Source of the DNA: Punica granatum
Lineage: Eukaryota > Streptophyta > Magnoliopsida > Myrtales > Lythraceae
Direction of reading: 5' to 3'
DNA: 64,000 nt
Assembly (NCBI RefSeq): GCF_007655135.1
Contig: NC_045129.1
Location: forward strand, 24,216,274-24,280,273
A program made the position numbers and the translations under genes. This document shows, in pieces, positions 10,830 through 21,232 of the stretch. How positions within the stretch are numbered: the first letter of the stretch is position 1; every line of letters begins with the position of its first letter. The notes beneath the pieces are model-generated. The model did not search any database. It was not told the origin of the DNA and worked only from the letters and a program-made list of their open reading frames with translations.

Positions 10830-11088
10830 AATGCTCTATTGCTCTTTTCAGGCAAGGAACGATCTTCTTGGCCCGATCCAAGTTCGATTGCCGAGTTTCA
10901 TCGTATTTTCCCACGTGCGTGAAATCGATATTGTTTTATCGATTCCTTAAATAACATGTTTGTGCGTGTTTGCATGTTTAAATGTGTTATTAAATCATTG
11001 CAATACCGGCTTTTGTCAAATATGTAATATTCAACATGTTTGTTGTTTGAGCATGCGAGAAATGATTCAAAACAAGACGTGGAAACCT

Positions 11089-11175
11089 CGTGGAACCTAA
11101 CATGGGCCATGAGATCTCTCGGCTTTCTCCGAGAAGAATTGGCCGAGAGTCTTGTGGAGTTATTCAGGTTCCATG
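11089..11175 (+). repeat. Two-tier hairpin, B LTR distal copy (best preserved)
   Basis: Outer arms 11089-11098 and 11166-11175 (TGGAACCT with AGGTTCCA plus two more pairs, one a wobble). Middle arms CTCTCGGC (11116-11123) and GCCGAGAG (11142-11149) are perfect. The innermost TCTC/GAGA pair at 11126-11134 encloses one base, too tight to close fully. Confidence 0.75.
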
Positions 11176-12936
11176 AGGCTTCCTCCTCCCATTTTAAGTC
11201 CGTTCTCCGATTCCGTGCAATTTGCAAGTTTTTTTACATCAAGAACCTCACATGAAATGTCTTTCAAGCAAATATGCATGGATTCACGAATTGGTGACTC
11301 ATTCAGGTTCATTCGATTATGAGGGTATTTTTGATCATTCTGATCAAATTATCCTCGATCTTTGTGAAACTGTCTCGGTCATCGAATCACGAATCGTTTT
11401 CATAATTAATGCATTCGGCAATAACCTTAAGCATTAATTCCATGAACTGGTTAATCGGGACGCTCACACGATTAATTCATTCAATTTAAACAACTTTGCA
11501 CAAACTGGACATTAATTTGTAACTCGCGTCGACGAATTACAAAACGGTGTTAATGCCATTTTCAAAACCTTCATACTTTCAAATCCGTATTGTGTTGTTT
11601 CCCTTTTCTGAAAACAAATTTTCATATCAAGGGCAAGAACATTATTTTGTGATTTGGCGACATCCTAGCGCAGTTTAAGGTGTCAGTTGGGTATTCTGTA
11701 TCAAAAATACAATTACCTGACTAATCATTTCATTCAATCTAACCAAACGCTAGAAAATGGTTAGGTGGAACTCTAGGTTCCAAATCTAGAGTCAGAACAC
11801 GAGTTGGGTTAATTCAGTGGTAATTCAGTGTCACAACACTGAATCACTGTAAAAGCAATCCATACACACGAGATTTAACTCTCTTTATCAGGTTTTCCAA
11901 CAAAAGCTGAATGCTAAAACATTGGCACGCGTTTGTTTGTCTAGAGTAGGATTTGCACGCCAAAATACCCCGGATTAACAACTTGTTAAAACACGTACAT
12001 TTGACAATAACAAACACTTTGTTTGTTATTAATATGTTGTGTGTTATCTTTTTGCACATGTTTGCCATGCAGGTCGAGCCTGATCCCTAGGCCAAATAAT
12101 ATTAGGGTCCAACGCCCTAATCAACACTCATAAGGTCCAACGCCCTAATCAACACTCATAAGGTCTAACGCCCTATGCAGTGAAAGCATACATCGAATTT
12201 CAGTTTTCGGTCTTTTCCTTAAACTCACGGTGAGTTGGAGAGGAATAATAACCGAACGCGAGTCGATTGGGATTCGGCCATTTGTAATTTGTATTTATTG
12301 TTTTCGAAAGCATTGTAAAGATTTTAATTAATACATTCATCATGTAAGAATTCCAGTCGGTAAGCGAACAGTCTGAGAGTCGAATTAATCGAATCGGTCT
12401 AATGCTTGCCCAAAGGAAAGTAAATCCAAGAACTCGCGGTTCTGGTTCACGCAGGGATTCAACCTCCATGGTTCGATGAACTGCAACGCAAGATTGTGAA
12501 CTAATTCCCCGACACACGGGTTTACTTCTCTCTCGACTTCTCCATTGACATCGTTTAATTCACCGAATTTTCGGTTTCAAAACGTGTGAGCCGAGTGCAA
12601 CTTAATTCATGCGGTAAATAATAAAATATGCAAGCCTAGCAAATCAGATTACTAAAAGGGCGTGCGGGATAAAGGCCCGCACGTAACATGAACCCCCGAA
12701 CTCGGACTTTCCGGTTCCGCACAGATCAATGCCTTAATAATAACTAAGTGTTCCATACCCCTAGACCCGGATAACTTATCCGCCCTCGACCTTCAAGTCG
12801 TAAAATGATAAGTGGCGAGTCCTTCTCACGCGTGTTTGTCACGCGTCCCCACGGGAAGGTGGACACTCCCAAGCCGCTCGATCCAAAAGCACGCATGCGG
12901 GCCCCGACAAGAGTCTACATTCGGGTCCATACAGCT

Positions 12937-12955
12937 TGGCGACTCCACTGGGGAC
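12937..12955 (+). promoter_or_regulatory. Primer-binding site of element B
   Basis: TGGCGACTCCACTGGGGAC, three bases after the LTR end. The same site follows the LTRs ending at 35005 and 47670. Ogre-like elements are reported to prime from tRNA-Arg; I have not matched a tRNA. Confidence 0.82.
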
Positions 12956-13533
12956 ATACTTAGTGGGTTCAGGCTCAATCTGTTTGCTTGCTTGCATGTT
13001 TGTTTACCGCTTTCCGTACATTTATTTTACGCACATTTACTTTATGTACTTGCATTGCATCATTCTAGAGGATTTAGGTACCAAATGCCTGAAATCCCAC
13101 GGGCACCGATCTAGGAAACTAGGTTAGTCGGAGGTTCCGAGTAAGGGAACGGATCGAGTAGGCTCTACCACCGAACCGGCCCCCAAAGATCCTCGCTCGA
13201 TTTCAAGGAATTGATCCCCTTTGAATTGGGAGCCCCCATCCCTAGTTAGTGGTTTTCCCAGTAGAACACTGAAACCATGCATAAACAAGGACCATCATGC
13301 TGCACCAAAATTGCCTTCATGGCGTCAATCGACCCAAAGTCCAGTCTTTGAGTCGGCCCCTAGTTTTCTTTTAGGCGGGCCTTTTGTTGTTTTTCTACAA
13401 TGAGCGATGTATATTGCAACAGATACAGTTATACTTTACTTTTCTGCACTACATGCATGTTTTTAAATAATCTAGGACATTGCATCGGTTTGGTTTTGAA
13501 CGTTGAACCGACATTCTCTCCATTTAGGTAAGG
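12956..13533 (+). other. Element B untranslated leader
   Basis: Non-coding leader between primer site and ORF1. Blocks conserved with elements N and A include GAGGTTCCGAGTAAG (about 13129; 35207; 47880) and CGAACCGGCCCCCAAAGATC (about 13171). It ends in a pyrimidine-rich run followed by TTTAGGTAAGG just before the ATG at 13534. Confidence 0.6.
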
Positions 13534-15012
13534 ATGGATTGCTCGCATCCCAGTCTTAGGCTCGATGTCATCGTCACACCAGCCGCGGACATCATGCGCC
13601 TTTGGAGAACATTCCGCCCTGTCGACCGCGCATTTCTTCAACTCATCATAGGAGACTTGCCATTCTTTGCTGATTCCCCCATTGACTGGACCTTGCTCAG
13701 AACTGCTATCAGTTTTTGGGACACTCAGCGGGCTGTGTTCAGCTTTCAGGGGACAGAGCTAGCTCCTACAGTAGAGGAATATGCGGCACTCATTCAGTGG
13801 CCCATGCCGACCCGCGATATCATGGTGCCCAACCAATTTGCCACGATACAGAGTAGACTTGCCATCCTTCTAGGCCTCCGCGACGAATAAATTCGTCATG
13901 AGCTTCGGTATGGATGGGAGCATAGTGTTAGGACCGCATGGCTCATAGACTTCATACATATTCGTTCTCTCAACGCCAGGGGAGAATCGTATCAGTGTGA
14001 CGCCTGTCACGGGTTCCTCTTGCTCATCTTCGGGACCATCCTATTCCCCTACTCGTCGAACTTCATAGACGGGGCACTTGCCCAAGTCATCCTCCAAGTG
14101 GTAGGAGGCCATAGTTACGTGGAAGCCGTCTTGGCTGAGACCATTAGGTCTCTTGACTTTGTACGAGAGGCTCGACGTGGTAGAATGATAGGAGCTCCGC
14201 ATCTACTGCATATTTGGCTTATTGCACACATTAGGACGTTCGGCTCATCCCATCCTTTTTCCTACATCACCGACGAGCGTTCACTCATTGCTCGTCTACT
14301 TTAGGTGTTTCGACCTTTCGACCGTGATTACACCGATTGGAAGCAGTTTATGGAAGGTCTCACCCCGGCATAGTTTCTATGGGCCGCTCGTTGGAATCCC
14401 GGCGGACCCATGACCATTAGAGACTCCCTTTGATCCGTCATTTAGAGAGTACACTCATATTTCCAGCCCGAGTTATCAAACAACTCAGTGGTCTATAGGA
14501 TATTCCTACAGAGGCGGATCGCGCTCCCTATCGCTTCATGTGGGTAGATACGACAGCTTTACTTCCAGACAGGTTTCTACGGGTTCGAGAAGTTCGACGC
14601 TTGTGGGGCACTTGCATCGCTCAGGAACTTTACTTCCCGGAGCATCCCACTGATGATGAGCGAGCCTTCTCAGTTACTGCAGCGTACGTGGCGCATTTCC
14701 ATCCACAAGGGCTCACACGTGTTCATCGGCTACACACGTCACGGATTCCGCAGGCACCGCAAGCTAATCCTCCAGACGCAGAGAGTTCTGTCCAAAGAGC
14801 CATGTGCACAGAGTTACAATCCATTAGGGAAGAGCGAGATCGACTCCGCTACGAGCTTGTGGATACACGTTCAGAGTTCACTGACCACAGAGAGTTTCAG
14901 AGGGAGCTAGCTCAGACTCGCCACGCGTAGCTAACCAAGACAGGGAGATAGCGCGTTTGAGCGCTACGCTGGACCGAGCGTGGGCAAAAAAGTGCAAGGT
15001 CTCTCATTCTTA
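13534..15012 (+). pseudogene. Element B ORF1 (DUF7745/plant-mobile-domain-like), broken
   Basis: The ATG at 13534 aligns with the ATG at 48299 of element A. The first frame carries the motif RPVDRAFLQLIIGDL, then SFWDTQRAVFSF and TVEEYAALIQWPMP, typical of the plant mobile-like domain found in ORF1 of many Tat/Ogre elements. It stops at TAA 13888-13890 and TAG at 14302-14304 in the same frame, then shifts frame before 14538. The segment 14538-14930 ends in a coiled-coil-like part (LQSIREERDRLRYELVDTR) and a premature stop. Element A lacks about 360 bases that are present here (roughly 13660-14020), so this copy is the fuller reference for the domain. The protein's role in retrotransposition is unknown. 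Assignment is from motif memory, not a profile search. Confidence 0.7.
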
Positions 15013-15261
15013 GGTTTAGCAGTCTACGACATCTTTTTACCCTGCTCGAACCTACGCAACGCTCACTCAGCTATTCGGTGTAGTAGGATGTCGGTTTTAT
15101 GTTTATGTTCTTTTCTTTAAACACACTACCTTTGTAAATTATGGAACGTAAATCAAACTGATGTAATGACATTAGTGTTTTCGAAACCATGCATTTCATA
15201 ACACTTAGTCATTTACATTTGCCAACATACTGCAATCGCACTTACATATTTATGCATACAG
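15013..15261 (+). other. Element B spacer between ORF1 and gag
   Basis: AT-rich, non-coding; aligns with 49360-49623 in A and about 36000-36470 in N. It ends in an acceptor-like AG at 15260-15261. Confidence 0.55.
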
Positions 15262-15581
15262 GTGCTAACAACTGGTGCCACAACGATATCCAACTCGTGC
15301 ACGGGTACGGATGGCAGACGATCAACAACCCGCATTCATGAACAAGATACTCCGCCAATGCTGACACATTCTCAAACACCATTGACGCAAGTTATATCAC
15401 CTCCAATACCCGCGGACATATCTACAGCGCATTCAGGCGTCCCTATCGGACATCCTCCACCAACAGCACAGACGGCGTCCAATCTTGTGGATTCCGCACG
15501 TTTCACCGCGCTAGAAGGGATGGTGAACCAGTTGGCGACCAACATGCCCACCAACATGACAGAGCTCATGGCTATGCTTAA
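15262..15581 (+). pseudogene. Element B gag N-terminal fragment
   Basis: Encodes a proline/threonine-rich stretch and then FTALEGMVNQLATNMPTNMT, matching IAVLEGIVNQLAASMTTNMA in A gag (about 49900-49955). The likely ATG (15310) is in another frame from the downstream part, so a frameshift is present. Coding sequence is cut at 15581 by the minus-strand LTR; the rest of B would lie beyond the right end of the window. Confidence 0.7.
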
Positions 15582-15903
15582 TGTGCGCACCCGAATTTAA
15601 TCTCGTTGGGGCACGCATGCGCGAAGCCTATGCAACGCGGCTTGGGAGTGTTCACCTTCCCGGGGACGCGCGACAGACACGCGTGAGAAGGAGTCGCTAC
15701 TTGCCATTTTACGACCCGAAGGTTGAGGGCCGGCAAGTTACCCGGGTCTAGGGGTACGGGGTATACCTAAATGCTAAGGCAATGGTCATACGGAACCGAA
15801 AATTCCGAATTTGGGGGTTCTATTACGTGCGGGCCTATATCCTGCACGCCCTTTCGGTACTCTAGCTTGCTAGGCTTGCCATTTTGTTTATTTATCGCGT
15901 GAT

Positions 15904-16266
15904 TTAGGGTTGCACTCGACTCGCCCGTTTTGACACCGTAAAGTCGATGAATCGATTGAGTTGGGCCAAGAATCCGAAAGATGAGTAGGCTTGTGTGTCG
16001 AGGAATCGGTTCACTATCTTATCGTTACAGTTTATCGAACCGTGATGGTCAATTCCCTGCGCGAACCGAGACCACGAGTATTCGAGCTTACTCATTTCTT
16101 GGTGACAATAGACCAACTTGACCGGTTCGACACTCGAACCTCTCACTCGCTGATCGGGGATCCTTACGAATGAATGAGTGAATATACAAGTAAAATCCTC
16201 ATAATGCTCTCTCGAATAATTACAAAGTGTAACTGAATGAGTAAATGGATCCCGATCGATTTGCAT
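15904..16266 (-). CDS. LTR-embedded 120-codon ORF, unknown
   Basis: Sense relative to its LTR, with ATG at 16266 and stop at 15904, about 320 bases before the LTR end. I recognise no domain. Related reading frames occur in the LTRs at 8800-9107 (open but without ATG), 34325-34516 (TGA after SKLEYS) and 44938-45113 (2-base deletion), so it recurs in one LTR subfamily. It is not open in the subfamily at 1-1259. The frame spans the GGATCC inverted repeat, so conservation may reflect RNA structure rather than a protein. Confidence 0.25.
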   Translation of the reverse strand: MQIDRDPFTHSVTLCNYSREHYEDFTCIFTHSFVRIPDQRVRGSSVEPVKLVYCHQEMSKLEYSWSRFAQGIDHHGSINCNDKIVNRFLDTQAYSSFGFLAQLNRFIDFTVSKRASRVQP

Positions 16267-17252
16267 TGGGCCAATATTCCGCTCCGGCTCACCGTGTGTT
16301 TTGAATAACCGATAAATGAATTAAGGCAACGCGGGCTCAAGGAGCCGGGAGTCGGGTCCGATCGAACCAACGGTCTGCAGGAGAACCGGTTGATTCCCGC
16401 TGTAACCGTCGGACCGATCGAGCTCCCGGGTGATATCTAAACACATTTCACACATCCAATCCAAATTGCCTTCCACATAGGCCATGTTTGGAGTATGATG
16501 GTGAGTCGAGGCTAGATCCCATTCCGCACTTGGGTTGCACGCGCTCAGTGAGTTAGGAGGCGTTGGACCTCGTGTTCGGTGGTTTGGGGCGTTGGACCCC
16601 GTGCAACACGTAACCTGTGGGCTCGGGCCCGAACCACAACAAATTAGCAAAGACAAATGGAAAACATAAGAAAAATGATAAAACTGACGAAAAACAGATA
16701 ATAACTGACAAATACCGGTGAATACAGACAAGTGGTGTATTAAGTCGAGTGTACGTGATTTAATCAGTTATTAACCGGGGTTGATTAACAAACAATGTGT
16801 CTAACCTAGGCAAACATAGATGGTGGGCTAGAATATGGTTATAAGCCAATTACATGTATGAATTTGTTTTAGAATTCTTATTCAGTGAGGTGACACTGCG
16901 GTTTCACCGAATTAGCCAAACTCGTGTTTTGACTCTAGATTGGAATCTAGCATTCCACCTATCCATTATCTAATGTTTGTTTAAGTCAAATACATGATTA
17001 ATCTAGTTCTTCGTGTTTCGTAACTGAAACAAAATGTTCACCACCGAATCTACGATAGGAAGATAGAAACACCGAAAGTGAACGGAATGGGCCGTGCGAA
17101 TGAGACTCGCACCCGAACGGGTTACCCTTTCCCGTCCATAGATTGAGGTGTTTCCAACTCCCTAACGCCTAGGATATCGATGAATCACGGAATGACGATT
17201 ATGCCCTTTGATAATAAAACGTGTGATGTTCGTATGCAGATTAAAGATCGCG

Positions 17253-17435
17253 TCACACGAAGAGGTCTAAAAAGGACTCGCGCGTCTCAACTCGAGGCGC
17301 CTCAAATTGGGCCCGGACTCGAGTCATAGCACGCGAGTACTCGCTAGACATCGATTCTATTCGTGTTACGTGTCTCGGTGCTTTGAAATTGTGAGTTTTT
17401 AAAGAAAAGAGCATTTTCGCCGTTCCGTGAACCAT
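17253..17435 (-). CDS. LTR-embedded 60-codon ORF, unknown
   Basis: Starts MVHGTAKMLFSLKTHNF and ends SFLDLFV. ORFs of exactly the same length occur at 33157-33339, 43772-43954 and 60560-60742. The equivalent in the E1 LTR (from 7629) stops early. The changes I compared between the 33157 and 43772 copies are mostly amino-acid-changing, so I see no sign of selection for a protein. Confidence 0.2.
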   Translation of the reverse strand: MVHGTAKMLFSLKTHNFKAPRHVTRIESMSSEYSRAMTRVRAQFEAPRVETRESFLDLFV

Positions 17436-17708
17436 CGATGCGTTTACGAATTAATAATCAATTTATCCAATTATTTAGTCCAAGTGATTTAATTAGCCGA
17501 ATGATACGTCCCGTATCTCCCATTCGTGAAATTATTCGGTGACGGTGACCTTGTGTTATGGGTATTATGGATTTAACGAGTGGTTGTCCAAAACCAACGT
17601 ACCTAATAAGTAATTAACATGTAGTCGACAATTAAAGGAAGCGTAAATTACGAACAATTCCAAGGATCTACTTCGGAATGATGAAGAGGCCAACCGGAAC
17701 TCAAAAGA

Positions 17709-17763
17709 GGTCACGAAGGAGTCGGTGATCCCCTAAGGATAATTGGCCGAATACTCCTTGACC
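17709..17763 (-). repeat. Two-tier hairpin, M LTR
   Basis: Outer GGTC (17709-17712)/GACC (17760-17763) and AAGGAG (17716-17721)/CTCCTT (17754-17759); inner TCGG/CCGA. Confidence 0.6.
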
Positions 17764-18026
17764 CGATTCGAGTTTCGGTGGGTCTCTCACGTCATTCCTA
17801 ATCGTTCCTTGCATACATCAAATAGCATACACGTGAGATTAACACGCATTTCATTGAATCAATTTCAGCATGATCTCGATTTACACAAATAAACACGTGA
17901 GACACTCAAAACACCATATTCAAGGAATCAACAAAAATGGCATTGACTCATTTAACGGGAAACTCGGAAGTAAATCACCGGAAACGCACGGCATCACTAA
18001 GCAAAGAGCTCCAAGGCTTCGGGTGG

Positions 18027-18081
18027 GTCAAGGGACCTCTCGGCCCCCTTGCAAGGAGGACGGCCGTGAGCCTCCCTTGAC
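18027..18081 (-). repeat. Two-tier hairpin, M LTR
   Basis: Outer GTCAAGGG (18027-18034) with CCCTTGAC (18074-18081), perfect; inner CTCTCGGCC (18037-18045) with GGCCGTGAG (18062-18070), one T-T mismatch. Confidence 0.72.
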
Positions 18082-18231
18082 ACATCCGACCCCTTTGGGT
18101 CTCTCACACCTAGATCCCGAGCCTTTCCCATCGTGCATGCATATTATAATCACGATTAGAGACAAAAAGGTGTAGGGAGCAACGAGTTTCGGGGCGAAAG
18201 AGCTCCCCGTGCGTCCGTGAGGGACAAGGGG

Positions 18232-18268
18232 ACTCTCGGCCATCCCTTCGGGAGGCATGGCCGTGAGT
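18232..18268 (-). repeat. Two-tier hairpin, M LTR
   Basis: ACTCTCGGCCAT (18232-18243) with ATGGCCGTGAGT (18257-18268), one T-T mismatch; G/C pairing continues outside. Confidence 0.7.
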
Positions 18269-18467
18269 TCCCGTGACCCCTACAGACCACGAGGGGCTCT
18301 CCAACCTCGAAATAGGTCGTCTCCCACTATGGCATGCATGTTCATACAACGTTCGGGCGTAGCAAAGGAAATAAAGCATGTGACGATGCATGGGCTTGCA
18401 TGGGACGCACGGATCTAAAAAAAAAAAAACGTAACTTTCATGCTTTCGGGTTATAAATCACATTTAA

Positions 18468-18472
18468 CACTT
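18468..18472. repeat. Target-site duplication CACTT, left copy
   Basis: CACTT directly before the solo LTR; the identical copy is at 23031-23035. Confidence 0.92.
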
Positions 18473-20080
18473 TGTCAGCACCCCATTTTGGCTCACCTTT
18501 CCAAACAATGATATCAGCAATGGTCCAAGTTATGACTTGAGCAGGAATACAGAAAACGGCTCGGCAGAGCAAGAAATCACTATTCATCCTCAAGTTGGCA
18601 AAATCGAGCAAATGACACATGCATATGACAGAAGGACTCCAGGGGTCACCAAAGGGTAATAGAGTGACTAGAGAGCTCAACAACGTCCAAAACCGACATT
18701 TCCAGTGTACCACATAGATGGTTCTATTTTCCGATAGTTCGCTCGATCATCGGAAGATAGCCAATATTGGACTCCAAAAATCCACTCCAATGCCAAACAG
18801 ATGAAAAGTGTCCCCAAAGGCATTTTGCAAATCATCTGCTCTATACAGAACAACTTTCTGTATACAGACAACTTTTCAGTGGAAGTCCAAAAATGCCGGT
18901 TTCTCGGAGAAAAGTTAATTCCAAATATCAGATGCGGCCACGCCCCACAATCATACAGAGCACGTGCAGAGGTTCAGATTGTCTTTTGGAAGCCATACAA
19001 ACACCCTGAATAACTTCCGAGCGACAAAACGGGCATACCCTTCTTCGGAAGAGCGTAACCGGAGACTGGTTTGATAGAATTACAACAAACGAAGTTCACA
19101 CTACATTGCCCTGAAAACTCCAGCGGACATTCGCAATTGGGCAAAACAGATAGCAAAACCCTTCACGGTTTCCCGAGTAACCTCCGAGGAGCACAAAAGG
19201 CCATTTTCAGTGAAGATCCATATCCGGAGGTCCTCTTTGGGGAAACTTGACACCGAATGCTTACCTTACACAATGCTAGCCTTCTCAAGGCTCAATGTGG
19301 AATCGTCGGAACGAATCACACAACTCATCTAGACCCCTCGAGCAATGCTTTAAAGGTCTCATATGCACTTTTCATATCCTTAGAGGCCCAATCTCGGCAA
19401 ACAGAGATCACAGTGATCTCTGGATCACCCAAGAAACTCAGAAAGCAATCTGAGAAATCCAGTTTCGGCCTCCTAGGACATCTCCGGCTCCATATTTGCA
19501 TTACCGGCTTAAGGGTCAAGTGCCCACGTAATTTGACAATTTATGTCAAAATGACCGACGTGGGATGCAGATACAAGATATGCTGTCAGAAGTGGGCAAC
19601 CTAGCTCTGAATGCCTAAAAGGAGCAAAACCGGCTTCCGAGCCTCATACAGACATTTGGCAATTTCTCACGGAAAATGCCAATCTCGGACTCTTTAAACC
19701 TGTTTCCTCGCGTATATCGATAATTCAACATTCGGTTCGAACCACGAGCCTCGAATGCGCGATCAATCGGGACCCGAGCTTTTTCCCGGTTTCTCCTCTT
19801 CGGTCGTGGGACCCGTGCTACCCAAGAGGAGTCACCCTATGCTCTAGAAGCTTCTTCTTCCTCTTCGATGCAAGAAGCCAACTTGCCCTCTCTTAGCCAA
19901 AATATCTTGGAGAGGTTGAAGACAACACTCAATGCTCATCAATGCTCATAAATGCTCTTGGATCATCTTCATCAAGAACACTTGGTCCACATTCATCCTC
20001 ATCCTCATTAGGCAAACCGAAATTTGCTAATGGGAGGCTTAAGTGTGCTTACTTTTGCTTAATTGCCCATTAGCTTTGCC

Positions 20081-20088
20081 TATAAATG
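20081..20088 (+). promoter_or_regulatory. TATA box of the solo LTR
   Basis: TATAAATG, 1.6 kb into the LTR, followed by CT-rich sequence. Confidence 0.5.
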
Positions 20089-20867
20089 GCCCAAAAGTGA
20101 TTAAGATAATCACTTCTCCTCTTACACACTTCTCACTAGCTTTCTCCCTCTAAAATCCTCTCAAACTCCATAGCTAAGAGCAGCCAAGAACCAGCAAGCG
20201 TCATCTCAAAAAAATAGAAAAGAAAACATCGAGCAAAACACGAAGTTCTTAAGTCGGAAGCCGATGGTCATCATCCCGACTTAACTTCAAAATTTCCCAA
20301 ACTCCATATCCCACTCATTTTGGACCCATGGAGTTCATTGGTGAAGTTGGTTTTTCCATTTGAAGTCTTTAAATTATTGCTTCAGGTCAAATAGTGCATT
20401 TCGGGTGAAATCGTTACTCCTCGGGTGAATAGTGACACGCCAGCGCCAGCCGCGCGTACACCCGCGCACATCCGCGCGCCAGCGCGCGCCACACGCCCGC
20501 GCGCACCCGCGCACGCTCGCACGCCAGACACCATCACCGCGTGCCTAGCCGTGCATTCCAAGTCCTGCCGTGCCCCGAACATTCATTCAAGTGTTCAACC
20601 GAGTCACCCGACTCTCAAACACTTCCCCGACTCTTTCCTCGTATCCCGAGGCTAGGTAAAATATTCTCGACTTAGAAGAGTTAGGGCTTTTCATATTTTT
20701 GCATGGCTATGGAGTATTATGGTGTTTTATCCATGTTTAACTTGCAAGATTTAACTTTTATGCAATCTTATGTTATATTATGCATGTGTACTACCTTATA
20801 ACTTGCTAGCATGTTGGAAAACGGTTTGGATTGTCGTTTGGAAGACCATCCCGACCCGGAAATGGCA

Positions 20868-20918
20868 AGCAAGCTCACGGCCAAGTCTCTAAATGGGATG
20901 GCCGAGACTTAAGTTGCT
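20868..20918 (+). repeat. Two-tier hairpin, solo LTR proximal copy
   Basis: Outer AGCAA (20868-20872) with TTGCT (20914-20918); inner CGGCCA (20878-20883) with TGGCCG (20899-20904). Confidence 0.62.
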
Positions 20919-21179
20919 CTTTTTGAGTTAAGATTGGTCTCCTTAGCCCGATCCAAGTTAGTTTCCGAGTTTATTTTGTTGTTCTTAAATGCATGAAGCC
21001 GGTATTATTTTATCGATTCCTTAAATAACATGTTTGTGAATGTTTGCATGTTTAAATGAGTTAATCAAATCATGGTAATACCGGCCTTTGTCAAAAACGT
21101 GTTATTCATCATGTTTGATGTTTGAGCATGCTAAAAATGATTAAACTAAGACAAGGAAATCATCTGTGATTTGAATCGA

Positions 21180-21232
21180 GCCACGAGAGTATTCGGCCAT
21201 CTTTGACAAGGTGAAGCCGAGGGCTTCTTGGC
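21180..21232 (+). repeat. Two-tier hairpin, solo LTR distal copy
   Basis: Outer GCCA (21180-21183) with TGGC (21229-21232); inner TTCGGC (21192-21197) with GCCGAG (21216-21221). The weakest member of the family. Confidence 0.45.

Larger units (their letters stand above)
9481..12933 (+). mobile_element. 5' LTR of element B, lacking its first ~1 kb
   Basis: Colinear with the solo LTR 18473-23030 from about base 1,030 of that LTR to its end, and it ends TTCGGGTCCATACA directly before a primer-binding site. The missing start is expected left of E1, outside the window, because E1 inserted here. It carries TATAAATT at 10056, a GC-rich CGCGCAC patch at about 10420-10500, hairpins at 10803-10829 and 11089-11175, TYCAACG units at 12101-12174 and the GAATTC-type arm pair at 12264-12359 (CGATTGGGATTC with GAATTCCAGTCG, two wobbles). 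Confidence 0.88.
15582..18472 (-). mobile_element. LTR of minus-strand element M, left segment (LTR 3' end)
   Basis: Begins TGTGCGCACCCGAATTT, the reverse complement of the usual LTR end, and runs in reverse to 18472. The LTR is interrupted there by a solo LTR and continues at 23031; without the insertion it is about 5.19 kb. On the minus strand it holds a 120-codon ORF (16266 to 15904) that is open in this copy, the GGATCC arm pair (16152-16163 with 16247-16257), TYCAACG hairpins (16557-16600) and two-tier hairpins at 17709-17763, 18027-18081 and 18232-18268. The candidate target copy on the left is CTTAA (15577-15581). Confidence 0.92.

Noticed and set aside
18417..18430. A-rich run as the tail of a LINE or SINE
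   Set aside because: Lies within continuous M LTR sequence, with no flanking duplication or SINE promoter boxes.
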